A stretch of 64,000 bases of DNA from contig CAVRDK010000001.1 in the NCBI GenBank assembly GCA_963719855.1, forward strand, positions 1 through 64,000, in the 5' to 3' direction. The DNA comes from CAIQPV01 sp963719855 (GTDB taxonomy: Bacteria > Pseudomonadota > Gammaproteobacteria > Burkholderiales > Gallionellaceae). The position numbers were made by a program, and so were the translations under genes. The number at the start of each line of letters is the position of its first letter. Position 1 is the stretch's first letter. This document shows, piece by piece, positions 1 through 8,602 of the stretch. The notes beneath the pieces were generated by a model that made no database searches, was not told where the DNA came from, and worked only from the letters and a program-made list of their open reading frames with translations.

Positions 1-55
1 CTGACCCGGGTGTTGCATCGAATTTTGACCCACCCTAAGTTTATATCTTAACGGT

Positions 56-832
56 TCAGGTTGTGGATAGTTTTCTGGTTTTGCCCCCCTTTCCAGTTTG
101 AGTCGAGCTGTTCTTAAAACGGTAACTATCGTTGCCGGTCTCAATGATGTGGCAGTGATGGGTAAGCCTGTCCAATAGTGCCGTCGTCATCTTTGGATCC
201 CCAAACACGTTGCCCCATTCTGCAAAGCTCAGGTTGGTCGTTATCACAAGGCTTGTTCGCTCATAGAGCTTGCCGATGAAGTGAAACAGCAAAGCACCGC
301 CTGCCTGGCTGAACGGCAAGTAGCCCAGTTCATCCAGAATCACCAAGTCGGCATACATCATTCGGCTGGCAAGTTGCCCCTGCTTGCCAGCGGCCTTCTC
401 GAGTTCCAGCGTATTGACCAGTTCGATGGTCGAGAAGAAGCGCACCCGGCGGTGCTGATGCTGCACGGCCTGCACACCCAATGCAGTGGCAAGGTGTGTC
501 TTGCCTGTGCCGGGGCCACCGACCAGCACTACGTTGTGCGCCTGATCCAGAAACTCACAGCGATGCAATTGGCGAATCAGTGCCTCATTCGCCTCGCTCT
601 GGCTAAAGTCGAAGCTCGCCAGGTCGCGGTAGGCCGGGAACCTGGCTGCCTTCATCTGGTAGCCGATAGAGCGTACCTCACGCTCAGCCATCTCCGCTTT
701 GATTAGAGTTCCCAGCATCTCCTGCGCATTCTGGTATGCAGGCGAATTCTGCCTGGCCAGTTCGTCGACGGCTTGCGCCATACCGTACAACTTGATCGCC
801 TTGAGCGAGGTCATCATAGCTTCATGCTGCAT
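56..832 (-). CDS. istB: IS21 helper ATPase IstB
   Basis: AAA+ ATPase that assists the IstA transposase. The 258-residue product has a Walker A motif GGPGTGKT at about residues 105-112 and a Walker B segment (VILDE) about 50 residues later, the IstB/DnaC-like fold. I chose the ATG at 832 because it overlaps the istA stop in ATGCAGCATGA, the usual translational coupling of istA-istB, and because family members start near MQHEAMMTSLKAI. A longer reading from 868 is possible but would extend into istA. The gene appears intact. Confidence 0.9.
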   Translation of the reverse strand: MQHEAMMTSLKAIKLYGMAQAVDELARQNSPAYQNAQEMLGTLIKAEMAEREVRSIGYQMKAARFPAYRDLASFDFSQSEANEALIRQLHRCEFLDQAHNVVLVGGPGTGKTHLATALGVQAVQHQHRRVRFFSTIELVNTLELEKAAGKQGQLASRMMYADLVILDELGYLPFSQAGGALLFHFIGKLYERTSLVITTNLSFAEWGNVFGDPKMTTALLDRLTHHCHIIETGNDSYRFKNSSTQTGKGGKTRKLSTT

Positions 833-2339
833 GGCGCACCTCCCGTAGCTCATCATAGCGACTGACATTAGCCTGCGGTTCGACCATCAGCGTCAGCGGA
901 GTATCAATGGGAGCTGGTGGTGCGGGCTCAATCAGCCGTTTGAGAAGATTGAGCACATGCTGCTTGGATGGCACACCGGCCTCCAAGGCCAACTCGACCG
1001 CCGCCAGCACCGCTGACTCATCATGTTGTAGAACCAGCGCCAGTATCTCAACCATCTCCCGATCACCGCCTTGGCGCTTGAGCAGAATGGCCTGCAATCG
1101 CTTGAAGGCATCAGGCAGCTCGGTGAACGGCGCACCATTGCGCAATGCGCCGGGTTTGCGCTGTAATACGCTCAGGTAATGGCGCCAGTCATAAATGGTT
1201 CGCCCAATTGCAGGATTGCGTTGAATCAGCCGTGCATGTTCGGCAATAACCTGTGCCTCGGCCACAAACACCAGCCGGTCGGCATACACTCGAAGGCTGA
1301 TCGGACGGTTGGCATAGGAGGCTGGTACGCTATAGCGGTTGCGTTCGAACGTGACCAGACAGGTCGGCGATACACGTTTGATATGTTCCACAAATCCGTC
1401 GAACGGACAGGGCAGCGCCATCAGGTAAGGGCGTTCGGCAGCATAAACATCGGCAACGCTGCGGTCAGGCTGCTCAGGATGGGTAATCTCGCTCCAGAGT
1501 GATACACACCGCTGTTGCAACCAATCATTGAGTTCAGCCAAACTGCCGAATGTTGGTAACTGGTTCCATATGCGGTGACGTGAATCCCGTACGTTCTTCT
1601 CAACTTGCCCCTTCTCCCAGCCGGATGCAGGATTACAGAACTCGGCATCGTACAGGTGGTGGCTCACCATGGCAGTGAAACGGATGTTGACATCACGCTG
1701 CTTGCCGCGTTTTACCTTATCCACGGCAGTCTTCATGTTGTCGTAGATGCCACGGGCAGGCACACCACCAAAGGTTGCGAAGGCATGGTTATGAGCATCG
1801 AACAGCATCTCGTGCGTCTGAAGCGGATAGGCACGCAAGAAGAATGCTCGGCTGTGGCTGAGCTTGAAGTGCGCAACTTGCAACTTGGTTCGTTCACCTG
1901 CTATGACCGCCCAGTCCTCGCTCCAGTCGAACTGAAATGCTTCTCCTGGTGCAAAAGTAAGTGGGATGAATGTGCCGCGACCAGCGGTCTTGGCCAGTTC
2001 CTGCTGCTCTTGCCGCCATCGCTTGGCAAAGGCTGCAACTCGGTCATAGGAACCGGTAAAGCCCAACTGCACCAAGTCTCGGTAAAGTTGTTTGAGACTA
2101 CGTTTCTGTTTGCGTCCCTTGCTGGCCTCTGTCTTTAGCCATGCCGCCAGTTTGGCAGCATAGTCATCCAGCTTGCTCGGGGTCTTGCGTTTAGGATAAT
2201 TCGGCTCAACAACTTCGTTGGACAAATACTTCCTGATGGTATTTCGAGCGATTCCGGTCTTGCGGACTATCTCTCGAATCGGCATGTTATCGCGTAAATG
2301 CCAACGCCTGATGCTGCTTAATATCGCCACGTTGATCAC
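822..2339 (-). CDS. istA: IS21 transposase IstA
   Basis: DDE-type transposase of IS21, 505 residues. An N-terminal helix-turn-helix (about residues 15-45, with MPIREIVRKTGIARNTIRKY) binds the element ends. The integrase core begins near residue 135 with FQFDWSEDW, giving the first catalytic aspartate, and contains GIYDNMKTAV and a later glutamate region (GWEKGQVEK). The C-terminal beta-barrel ends at the istB overlap. It looks full length, so this copy could be active. Confidence 0.92.
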   Translation of the reverse strand: MINVAILSSIRRWHLRDNMPIREIVRKTGIARNTIRKYLSNEVVEPNYPKRKTPSKLDDYAAKLAAWLKTEASKGRKQKRSLKQLYRDLVQLGFTGSYDRVAAFAKRWRQEQQELAKTAGRGTFIPLTFAPGEAFQFDWSEDWAVIAGERTKLQVAHFKLSHSRAFFLRAYPLQTHEMLFDAHNHAFATFGGVPARGIYDNMKTAVDKVKRGKQRDVNIRFTAMVSHHLYDAEFCNPASGWEKGQVEKNVRDSRHRIWNQLPTFGSLAELNDWLQQRCVSLWSEITHPEQPDRSVADVYAAERPYLMALPCPFDGFVEHIKRVSPTCLVTFERNRYSVPASYANRPISLRVYADRLVFVAEAQVIAEHARLIQRNPAIGRTIYDWRHYLSVLQRKPGALRNGAPFTELPDAFKRLQAILLKRQGGDREMVEILALVLQHDESAVLAAVELALEAGVPSKQHVLNLLKRLIEPAPPAPIDTPLTLMVEPQANVSRYDELREVRHAA

Positions 2340-2442
2340 TCCTGTTTACTCCCGCTCAAATATTGAGCAGGACAGTATCTATACGTGGGTCAAATTTGGA
2401 TGCAATTTATTGCATTAGGTGGGTCAAATTTATGTGCAAAAA

Positions 2443-2670
2443 CTCAAACTGGCGGCAACGTCAGAGGAAATGAGTAGCCAGACCGAGCAACTCCAGAGCG
2501 TGATGTCGTTCTTCAAGCTGGATAATGCTGTAGCTTCCGGTGCGGCCTCAGTGCGCCACAGCACCGATCCGAGCCGCAGCCAAGCACCGAAGCCATCCAA
2601 AGCAGCCTTCAAGCCCGCTGCCAAGCCAGTAGCCGGAGCGCCCAATGAACAGGATTTTGACCGTTTCTAA
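2443..2670 (+). pseudogene. Methyl-accepting chemotaxis protein, 3' remnant
   Basis: About 75 codons of the C-terminal end of a chemoreceptor. The segment LAATSEEMSSQTEQLQ is the conserved end of the MCP cytoplasmic helical bundle, followed by a Pro/Ala/Lys-rich tail ending EQDFDRF. The IS21 element lies directly upstream, so the rest of the receptor must be left of the window or lost. A short open frame through the IS end (GTG at 2419) is fortuitous. The chimera is unlikely to signal. Confidence 0.8.
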
Positions 2671-2672
2671 AA

Positions 2673-2703
2673 TGTCCCCTCCCACTGGCAGGTGGAAGGG
2701 ACA
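2673..2703 (+). terminator. Stem-loop between MCP remnant and cheW
   Basis: TGTCCC at 2673 pairs with GGGACA at 2698-2703, and an inner CCCAC/GTGG pairing closes around TGGCAG. There is no clear T-tract, so it may be a weak terminator or an mRNA-processing hairpin within the former mcp-cheW unit. Confidence 0.4.
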
Positions 2704-2743
2704 GTTCGGCTCTAGTGATTGGTTATGGTTATAGGAGACTAAT

Positions 2744-3313
2744 ATGAGTCAGGCGAATAATATGCCGGTCGTCGCAGGAAATGTGACGACCGAAGAAGAT
2801 CATCAATACCTCACCTTCCTGTTGGGCGGCGAAATGTTTGCCATCGCCATCCTCAACATCAAGGAGATCATTGAGTACGGCAGTTTGACCGAAGTACCGA
2901 TGATGCCCAGCTTCATCCGGGGGGTCATCAATTTGCGCGGGAGCGTAGTGCCAGTCGTGGACTTGTCGTCGCGTTTCGGGCGCAACCGGACAGAAATATC
3001 CCGGCGCACCTGCATCGTCATTATCGAAGTAGAAAGTGATGATGAAAAACATGACATCGGCGTGATGGTGGATAGCGTCTCCGAAGTGCTGGATATTCCG
3101 CGTAGCGAGATCGAACCTCCTCCAGCATTCGGTGCCAAGATACGCGTGGACTTTATGGCTGGTATGGGCAAAGTGGCAGGCAAGTTCGTCATCATCCTGA
3201 ATGCCAACAAGGTGCTGTCGGTGGACGAGCTATCTATGCTCGGAGAGGCTGCTGAAACGAAGCCTGCAGCCCATGTCGAGGTTGCTGCATTATCTATGGC
3301 GAACCACAATTAA
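2744..3313 (+). CDS. cheW: Chemotaxis coupling protein CheW
   Basis: Adaptor that links chemoreceptors to the CheA kinase in the cytoplasmic signalling array. The 189-residue product has the CheW/SH3-like fold: QYLTFLLGGEMFAIAI at about residue 25, the conserved MPSFIRGVINLRGSVVPVVDL near 57-77, then DVVSEVL-like and FVIILN segments. It is slightly longer than E. coli CheW (167) because of short N- and C-terminal tails. A good ribosome site (AGGAGA) lies 8 bases before the ATG. It follows an IS-interrupted chemoreceptor gene, so the two were probably co-transcribed before insertion. Confidence 0.93.
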   Translation: MSQANNMPVVAGNVTTEEDHQYLTFLLGGEMFAIAILNIKEIIEYGSLTEVPMMPSFIRGVINLRGSVVPVVDLSSRFGRNRTEISRRTCIVIIEVESDDEKHDIGVMVDSVSEVLDIPRSEIEPPPAFGAKIRVDFMAGMGKVAGKFVIILNANKVLSVDELSMLGEAAETKPAAHVEVAALSMANHN

Positions 3314-3804
3314 CGGCGAATACCAGTCCGCTTTTTTTAATGAGGTAAGCTAATTAGATACACGATTTGAAGTTCCTGTTCGGAGCAAACTGTATAGCGG
3401 CTTGGGGTCGATTGCGTTACTTGGTGAATGGCTGGTATCGGGCAGCGAATTGACAAGGCACACTGGCCGTTGTGGGTTAATTCCCACCTGTCGTCTTCGT
3501 CTGCTTTCGGGCAGTTCAATTTAAAATTGCATGAAGGCGAGGCAGCAAAAGCGGATGTGGTAACTAACAGCTTGTGTTAGATCAAGTTTGAGCTAATACA
3601 GGTAAGCAACGCGAACCCCAGCAAATTCGAGGTTGAAAAAATGCTGGGGTTCGTGCCTGTGTCAATTCTGCATCGAGCTTGCTCGATTGCAGATTGCCTG
3701 ACTTTGCCTCGAAGAGGTTAGCGTTGCATAGCCAACTGACTAAGCTGGCAAACAACGCCAGCAAGTCATTGGTTATCGCACCCGTAGGGTGTTGCACCAC
3801 CAGC
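3314..3804. other. Intergenic region between cheW and orn with hairpins
   Basis: About 490 bases between the convergent cheW and orn genes with no convincing gene. It contains a perfect 12-bp stem (CGAACCCCAGCA at 3612-3623 with TGCTGGGGTTCG at 3642-3653) and the dispersed hairpin repeat at 3728-3776 listed separately. The 12-bp stem could terminate either gene, but no long T-tract follows. Confidence 0.5.
3728..3776. repeat. Dispersed TAGCCA/TGGTTA hairpin repeat, copy A
   Basis: An imperfect palindrome of about 49 bases: the left arm ATAGCCAACTGACTAAGC with GCTGGC pairs with GCCAGC and AAGTCATTGGTTAT. Related copies are at 14186-14228 and 35694-35742, with a half copy near 40231. All keep TAGCCA on the left and TGGTTAT on the right, while the loop-proximal bases co-vary (GCTGGC/GCCAGC, GCCCGC/GCGGGC, CAAGC/GCTTG). 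Confidence 0.7.
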
Positions 3805-4350
3805 CTAAAGCTTGATGAAATGCTCGCGGTAATATTTCAACTCGTTAATGGATTCGTAAATGTCGGCCAGCGCCTCATGTTTGCCATGCTTCTTGAGTCC
3901 CTTGGCAATTTCAGGCTTCCAGCGCTTGGCCAGTTCCTTGAGCGTGCTTACGTCGAGGTTGCGGTAATGGAAATATGCTTCCAGTTGCGGCATCCAGCGC
4001 GCCATGAAACGGCGATCCTGGCAGATGGAATTGCCGCACATCGGCGAGATGTTGGCAGGAACATACTCCTTGAGGAATGCCAGCATCTGCGCTTCCACGG
4101 TAGCGTCATCCAGAGTGGAAGCCTTCACTTTTTCGATCAGACCGGATTTTTTATGGGTGGATTTATTCCATGCATCCATGCCATCCAGCACACTGTCAGG
4201 CTGATGCACCACCAACGTCGGTGCCTCGGCCACGGTCTCCAGATTGCTGTCGGTTATGACCATCGCCACTTCGATAATACGGTCGGTGTCCGGGGAAAGC
4301 CCGGTCATTTCCATGTCTAACCAGATAAGGTTGTTTTGATTTTGTGCCAT
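3805..4350 (-). CDS. orn: Oligoribonuclease
   Basis: 3'-5' exonuclease that clears 2-5 nt RNAs and pGpG, the end product of c-di-GMP breakdown. The 181-residue product has the DEDDh motifs: LDMEMTGL near the N-terminus (Asp and Glu), DSNLETVAEAP after Exo I, GNSICQDRRF in the Exo II region, and a C-terminal HEALADIYESI carrying the final His and Asp. I place the start at the ATG at 4350 (MAQNQNNLIW), which gives the family length of 181; a longer frame from 4410 is unlikely. It is divergent from the protease at 4441. Its role in pGpG removal fits the many c-di-GMP proteins in the window. Confidence 0.95.
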   Translation of the reverse strand: MAQNQNNLIWLDMEMTGLSPDTDRIIEVAMVITDSNLETVAEAPTLVVHQPDSVLDGMDAWNKSTHKKSGLIEKVKASTLDDATVEAQMLAFLKEYVPANISPMCGNSICQDRRFMARWMPQLEAYFHYRNLDVSTLKELAKRWKPEIAKGLKKHGKHEALADIYESINELKYYREHFIKL

Positions 4351-4440
4351 AATTCGCGCCGCAAAAGAGTTGCCTGAACTGTCAGGCGCGTATTGTGTCA
4401 TATTTCGCACGCAACGATGCCATCACCCTAATTAATACCC

Positions 4441-5685
4441 ATGACCGCATTCCTGTTTTCCCTGTTATTTGTCGGCGCACTGTTGCTGACCACGCTGACA
4501 AAGTTATGGCTGGCGCGCCGTCATCTCGCCCACATTGCGGCGCACCGTAGCGAAGTGCCGCAAGCCTTCCGCGAGAAAATTGATCTTGCCGCACACCAGA
4601 AGGCGGCGGACTACACCAGCGCCAAGACGCGTTTTGCCATGTTGGGGGCGCTGTTCGATGCGGTGCTGTTGCTCGCCTTTACCGTATGCGGCGGCATACA
4701 GTGGATCGCCGATTTCTGGCTGCATGCCTTTGCCAACCCCATTGCGCAAGGCATGTCTATCATCGTGTCGGTGCTGATACTCTCCTCGTTGCTGGAAACA
4801 CCGTTCGACCTGTACCGCACCTTCGTCATTGAGGCGCGTTTCGGTTTCAACAAAATGACGCTGACGCTATATCTGATTGATGCCTTGAAGGGAGTGTTGC
4901 TCGGCGCTGTCATCGGCCTGCCGCTGCTGTTCGGTGTGCTGTGGCTGATGGGCCGCATGGGCGGCAACTGGTGGCTGTATGTGTGGGGTGTGTGGGTTAC
5001 CTTCAACCTGTTGCTGCTGTTCCTCTACCCATCGTTCATCGCGCCGCTATTCAACAAGTTCCAGCCGCTACAGGACGAAAGTCTCAAGGCGCGCATTGAG
5101 GCGCTGCTGCTTAAATGCGGTTTCACTGCCAGCGGTCTGTTCGTGATGGACGGCTCCAAACGCAGCAGCCACGGCAACGCCTACTTCACCGGCTTCGGCA
5201 AGACCAAACGGATTGTATTTTTCGACACTCTGCTGGCTCGTCTCACTCCGAGCGAGGTCGAAGCGGTGCTGGCACACGAACTGGGACACTTCAAGCGCCG
5301 CCATGTGGTGAAACGCATCGCACTCACCTTTATTATGAGCTTGGCTTTCCTGTGGCTGTTGGCGCAACTGATGCAGGCTGACTGGTTTTACGCCGGACTC
5401 GGTGTCACTGGCCAATCCACCGCACTGGCGTTGTTGCTGTTCTTCATGGCGCTGCCAGTATTCAGCTTCCTGCTGCATCCGCTGATGGCGGCCTATTCAC
5501 GCAAGCACGAATTCGAAGCGGACGCCTACGCCGCGCAACAAACCGACGCCCGCGACCTGAGCAGCGCGCTGGTAAAAATGTATCAGGATAATGCTGCGAC
5601 ATTGACGCCCGACCCGTTGTATTCTACGTTCTACGATTCTCACCCGCCCGCGCTGGTGCGCATCAACAAACTGCAAACATTATGA
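4441..5685 (+). CDS. Ste24/CAAX-type M48 membrane metalloprotease
   Basis: Integral-membrane zinc metalloprotease of the M48A family, 414 residues. Several hydrophobic helices span the N-terminal half, including one at the extreme N-terminus. The zinc motif HELGH is at about residues 279-283 (AHELGHFKRRH), and a downstream EFEADAYA provides the third zinc ligand. The N-terminal RFGFNKMT region is typical of Ste24 homologues. In bacteria such proteins are thought to take part in membrane protein quality control; the exact substrate is unknown. The stop overlaps an upstream ATG of the cytochrome gene, suggesting co-transcription through 6351. Confidence 0.9.
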   Translation: MTAFLFSLLFVGALLLTTLTKLWLARRHLAHIAAHRSEVPQAFREKIDLAAHQKAADYTSAKTRFAMLGALFDAVLLLAFTVCGGIQWIADFWLHAFANPIAQGMSIIVSVLILSSLLETPFDLYRTFVIEARFGFNKMTLTLYLIDALKGVLLGAVIGLPLLFGVLWLMGRMGGNWWLYVWGVWVTFNLLLLFLYPSFIAPLFNKFQPLQDESLKARIEALLLKCGFTASGLFVMDGSKRSSHGNAYFTGFGKTKRIVFFDTLLARLTPSEVEAVLAHELGHFKRRHVVKRIALTFIMSLAFLWLLAQLMQADWFYAGLGVTGQSTALALLLFFMALPVFSFLLHPLMAAYSRKHEFEADAYAAQQTDARDLSSALVKMYQDNAATLTPDPLYSTFYDSHPPALVRINKLQTL

Positions 5686-5696
5686 GGAAAACCTTC

Positions 5697-6005
5697 ATGA
5701 ATCGAATCGCCGCACTCATCTTGTCCTTTGCTGCTGCTAGCACAATGGCCGCGCCATTTCCAGACGGCAACGCACAGAACGGCAAGAAACTGTTCGACGA
5801 AAATAAGTGCAATAGCTGCCACATCGAAAAAGTGGGCGGCGACGGCAGCGCCATTTTCACGCGCCCCAATCGCATTGTGCATAACCCGCTGGAAATGGTG
5901 GATCGTATGCACGTATGTAGCGGCGCGGTGGGCAAGACCCTGACCAAACAGAAGGAACAGGATCTCGGCGCGTATCTCAACCAGACTTACTACAAATTCA
6001 AGTGA
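5697..6005 (+). CDS. Periplasmic class I c-type cytochrome
   Basis: Small monoheme cytochrome, 102 residues. An N-terminal signal peptide (MNRIAALILSFAAASTMAA) is followed by a single heme-attachment motif CNSCH at about residues 38-42. A methionine in VDRMHVCSG could be the sixth ligand. The C-terminal helix (EQDLGAYLNQTYYKFK) fits a class I fold. I prefer the ATG at 5697, which has GAGGA upstream; an ATG at 5682 would overlap the protease stop. It may act as a soluble electron carrier, partner unknown. A non-heme cysteine (HVCSG) is unusual. Confidence 0.88.
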   Translation: MNRIAALILSFAAASTMAAPFPDGNAQNGKKLFDENKCNSCHIEKVGGDGSAIFTRPNRIVHNPLEMVDRMHVCSGAVGKTLTKQKEQDLGAYLNQTYYKFK

Positions 6006-6012
6006 GGACATC

Positions 6013-6351
6013 ATGGGCAATGTTTGCGATCTGACCAACAAGCAATGCAAGCCCTGCGAAGGCGGCACGCCGCCGCTGTCGCAGGATGAAATCAACAAGC
6101 TGCTGAAACAACTTGACGGCTGGGTGCAATATGACCGCCTCATCGGCAAGACTTACGAATTCAAGAACTACTACCAGACCATGGCCTTCGTGAACGCGGT
6201 GGCTTGGCTTTCTCACCGCGAAGACCACCACCCCGACCTGAACGTGGGCTACAACAAGTGCCACGTGGAATACTCCACCCATGCCCTCAATGGCTTGTCG
6301 GAAAACGATTTCATCTGCGCCGCCAAGGTGGATGCGCTGTTCAAAATTTGA
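6013..6351 (+). CDS. phhB: Pterin-4a-carbinolamine dehydratase
   Basis: Dehydrates 4a-hydroxytetrahydrobiopterin, recycling the cofactor of aromatic amino acid hydroxylases, or serving moonlighting roles where no hydroxylase exists. The 112-residue product has the family signature EDHHPDLNVGYNKC with the two catalytic histidines, and a typical N-terminal KLLKQLDGW-like segment. Its Cys-rich N-terminus (CDLTNKQCKPCEGG) is common in proteobacterial homologues. It starts 7 bases after the cytochrome stop with GTGAGGACATC before the ATG, so the two are probably one operon. Confidence 0.94.
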   Translation: MGNVCDLTNKQCKPCEGGTPPLSQDEINKLLKQLDGWVQYDRLIGKTYEFKNYYQTMAFVNAVAWLSHREDHHPDLNVGYNKCHVEYSTHALNGLSENDFICAAKVDALFKI

Positions 6352-6381
6352 ACTCAAATAATCCATTATGGCGGGATACTT

Positions 6382-6456
6382 TTGTGGGAGCGGCTTTAGC
6401 CGCGATAAACCGTGCAGTGAATGGCGAGGCAATCGCGGCTAAAGCCGCTCCCACAA
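6382..6456. repeat. REP palindrome TGTGGGAGCGGC, copy 1
   Basis: A 25-base arm starting TTGTGGGAGCGGCTTTAGCC (6382) pairs perfectly with the arm ending GGCTAAAGCCGCTCCCACAA (6456), with about 25 bases between. The same family occurs at 12467-12517 and 17422-17479. It lies between phhB and rsgA and resembles REP elements mobilised by RAYT transposases; no RAYT gene is in the window. Confidence 0.88.
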
Positions 6457-6497
6457 TAATTGGATGGCTGGCGAATTTCTCTAATGGATAACTTGGG

Positions 6498-7388
6498 TTG
6501 AAGCTTCAAGGACAAATCATTGCCGCCTTTGGTCGCCGCTATCTGGTGGAACTGGCTGGCGGCGAATTGCTGGCCTGCGTGCCGCGCGGAAAAAAGAGTG
6601 AAGCGGCTTGCGGCGATGTGGTTGAAATCCAGCGCACTGCTGCTCAATCATCCGATCTCAAGACTGGCGCACAAGGCGTGATCGACCGCATTGTTGAGCG
6701 CAAGACCCTGCTCTACCGTTCTGTCTCATTCCGCGAAAAACTTATCGCCGCCAACGTTACCCAGATCATCATTGTGGTCGCCGCCGAACCTTCATTCGAC
6801 GACGAACTGCTGGCGCGCTGCCTCATCGCCGCGCACGACCAGCGACTAAGCGTCTTGATCGTGTTGAATAAATGCGACCTTGCCGCGCAGGTTGAAGCTG
6901 CCCGCAAACAACTTGCCCCCTACCGTGCCATCGGCTATCGTGTACTGGAACTATCCGCCAAACAGGACGCCACAGCGCTGCTGCCTTACCTGCAAAGCCA
7001 CACCAGCGTGCTGGTGGGACAATCCGGCATGGGCAAGTCCACCCTCATCAACTCTTTGCTGCCCGATGCACAAGCCGCCACCCGAGAAATTTCCACCGCG
7101 CTGGATTCCGGCAAGCACACCACCACCCACGCACGTTTGTACCACTTGAACGCAGACAGCCACCTGATCGACTGTCCCGGTGTGCAGGCATTCGGGCTGC
7201 ATCATCTGACTTTCGGCGACATCGAAGAAGGATTCGCAGAATTTGCCGCCTATCGCGGCCAGTGCCGCTTCAACAACTGCCGCCACTCGCACGAACCGGG
7301 CTGTGCTCTCCGCATGGCAGCGGAAACAGGAAAAATCAACGCACGCCGATTGCAACTGTTTCAGCAGATCAGTCAGAGTGGAACTTAA
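6498..7388 (+). CDS. rsgA: Ribosome small-subunit GTPase RsgA
   Basis: Circularly permuted GTPase that checks late 30S maturation. The 296-residue product has an N-terminal OB-fold (residues 1-60), G4 motif NKCD near 115, G1 GQSGMGKSTLIN near 175, G3 DCPG near 220, and a C-terminal zinc knuckle with the CRFNNCRHSHEPGC arrangement. An in-frame TAA lies just upstream, and the first plausible start is TTG at 6498, giving MKLQGQIIAAFGRRY as in the family. rsgA commonly neighbours orn and the M48 protease in betaproteobacteria, so the whole 3.8-7.4 kb block looks ancestral. Confidence 0.94.
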   Translation: MKLQGQIIAAFGRRYLVELAGGELLACVPRGKKSEAACGDVVEIQRTAAQSSDLKTGAQGVIDRIVERKTLLYRSVSFREKLIAANVTQIIIVVAAEPSFDDELLARCLIAAHDQRLSVLIVLNKCDLAAQVEAARKQLAPYRAIGYRVLELSAKQDATALLPYLQSHTSVLVGQSGMGKSTLINSLLPDAQAATREISTALDSGKHTTTHARLYHLNADSHLIDCPGVQAFGLHHLTFGDIEEGFAEFAAYRGQCRFNNCRHSHEPGCALRMAAETGKINARRLQLFQQISQSGT

Positions 7389-7500
7389 CTGATTGTTAGT
7401 TCCTGATGCAAAAACAAACGACAACAAATAATGATCGCTCTATGGGATGCGCCAAACGTTCATCCAATTCGTTTAATTTTTATGTATCTTTAGTCTTGAC

Positions 7501-7695
7501 GTGGGAGGGGATGACAAGCAGAATGCTACAGAGTGTTGCTACATAAGCACTCTACGGCCTACGAAATACGTAAAAATAAATGGTGAAAAACGGCTGCTTT
7601 TAGAGTTCCACCCTCCCAACGTATTTTTTACCACGTTCAAAGACATAAATGAAACCCATTTAAATATGAAACCCTGTGCCGAGGCATTGCTATGA
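7501..7695 (+). CDS. Unknown small protein (tentative)
   Basis: A possible 64-codon gene starting GTG, of unrecognised family. Its only support is the ATGA overlap of its stop with the next start at 7692 and a plausible composition (VKINGEKRLLLEF). No good ribosome site precedes it. The stretch 7389-7690 otherwise holds no recognisable feature and is AT-rich compared with the flanks. Confidence 0.25.
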   Translation: MGGDDKQNATECCYISTLRPTKYVKINGEKRLLLEFHPPNVFFTTFKDINETHLNMKPCAEALL

Positions 7696-7943
7696 ACGCG
7701 CACGATATATCACACAAGACGTATATTTACATCGGCGAGCTGGCTTTCCTCCTGTGTATTTCCGAAGCGGAAGTACTGGCGTACGAAAAGCTCGGCGCAA
7801 TTCCTCCTTCAGAACCGCACTACCTTTCGGGCGATACACGTCGAATATATCCAAGGCAAAAAGCGCTTGAAATGTGGACTGACTGGAAGGCGTATTGCGC
7901 ATTATTAAAAGATGAGGAAGGAACCAACCATGCAAATCACTGA
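7692..7943 (+). CDS. Small unknown protein, possibly MerR/excisionase-like
   Basis: An 83-residue protein of unrecognised family. The segment GELAFLLCISEAEVLAYEKLGAIPP followed by GDTRRIYPRQKALEMW resembles a winged helix-turn-helix of the MerR/excisionase type, where a target-recognition helix is followed by a wing with Arg/Tyr. That is inference only. A further short frame starts at 7930 after AGGAAGG, overlaps this gene by 14 bases, and stops after 17 codons at 7983, looking like a truncated downstream gene. The neighbourhood (small genes, broken toxin) suggests a former mobile segment. Confidence 0.5.
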   Translation: MNAHDISHKTYIYIGELAFLLCISEAEVLAYEKLGAIPPSEPHYLSGDTRRIYPRQKALEMWTDWKAYCALLKDEEGTNHANH

Positions 7944-7975
7944 AATTGAAACCGTTACCAATATCCGCTGTGGAT

Positions 7976-8602
7976 TCACTTAACGCACATCGCCGTGATT
8001 TGGTGACGGATTGGTATAAACATCGTGGGTAGTCCGAACGGTTTGACTTCAACTTTCGAAAAACCAGAGGATCGTAGCGTTGCCTCTGTATCTCGACACA
8101 AGTCGCATCCCTCGAAGACCCATTTCCACGGACGCCTGATTGCATGCTGCAAGCGATGGATTAGGGAGCCAACAGGGGCCTCTACATGCTCGACGCACAT
8201 GAAATGCCCACCTGGTTTGAGTACTCGTAGTACCTCTGCAATAACTTGCTGCGGATTTTCGACCGTGCAAAGCACAAGAGAGCTGAACACGAAATCAACC
8301 GATGCTGATGAAAGGTCAAGTTGCTCACCTGAAAGTCCACGCAGATCTAATTCGATACCAAACTGCTTCGCTCGTCTCTGAAGCAGTGGGTGCATATGAC
8401 GATTTGGCTCTATGGCAATAAGCTTGGTACCCCGGGGTAGGTAACGAAGGTTAGCACCGGGGCCAGAGCCGAGTTCCACAACGATTGAAGGTGCATGTTT
8501 GAATAGCCCTGATTTTATGTCGGCGTATTTCCAATGCATGTAGCTATCGAGTGCGGCAAGAAACCATGCATTGAACCGACCGCGTACTGGATTATCAATC
8601 AT
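7976..8602 (-). CDS. Class I SAM-dependent methyltransferase
   Basis: Methyltransferase of 208 residues with the Rossmann SAM-binding motif VVELGSGPGANLRYL near residue 42, acidic IEPNRHMH at motif II, and LRVLKPGGHFMCVEHV at motif III/post-I. The overall pattern resembles METTL7/UbiE-like enzymes (methyltransf_11). The substrate cannot be told from sequence. It is a lone gene pointing toward small unknown genes, within an AT-richer patch, so it may have been acquired. Confidence 0.85.
   Translation of the reverse strand: MIDNPVRGRFNAWFLAALDSYMHWKYADIKSGLFKHAPSIVVELGSGPGANLRYLPRGTKLIAIEPNRHMHPLLQRRAKQFGIELDLRGLSGEQLDLSSASVDFVFSSLVLCTVENPQQVIAEVLRVLKPGGHFMCVEHVEAPVGSLIHRLQHAIRRPWKWVFEGCDLCRDTEATLRSSGFSKVEVKPFGLPTMFIPIRHQITAMCVK

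Larger units (their letters stand above)
14..2438 (-). mobile_element. IS21-family insertion sequence
   Basis: Two overlapping genes, istA and istB, lie between imperfect inverted ends. The left end (14-34) and the reverse complement of the right end (2418-2438) share TGCA followed by GACCCACC, about 17 of 21 bases. A second copy of the right-end motif lies at 2384-2404, matching the repeated terminal motifs typical of IS21. The element sits in a chemoreceptor gene whose 3' end resumes at about 2443. No clear target duplication is visible, so the boundaries are good to a few bases. Confidence 0.85.
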
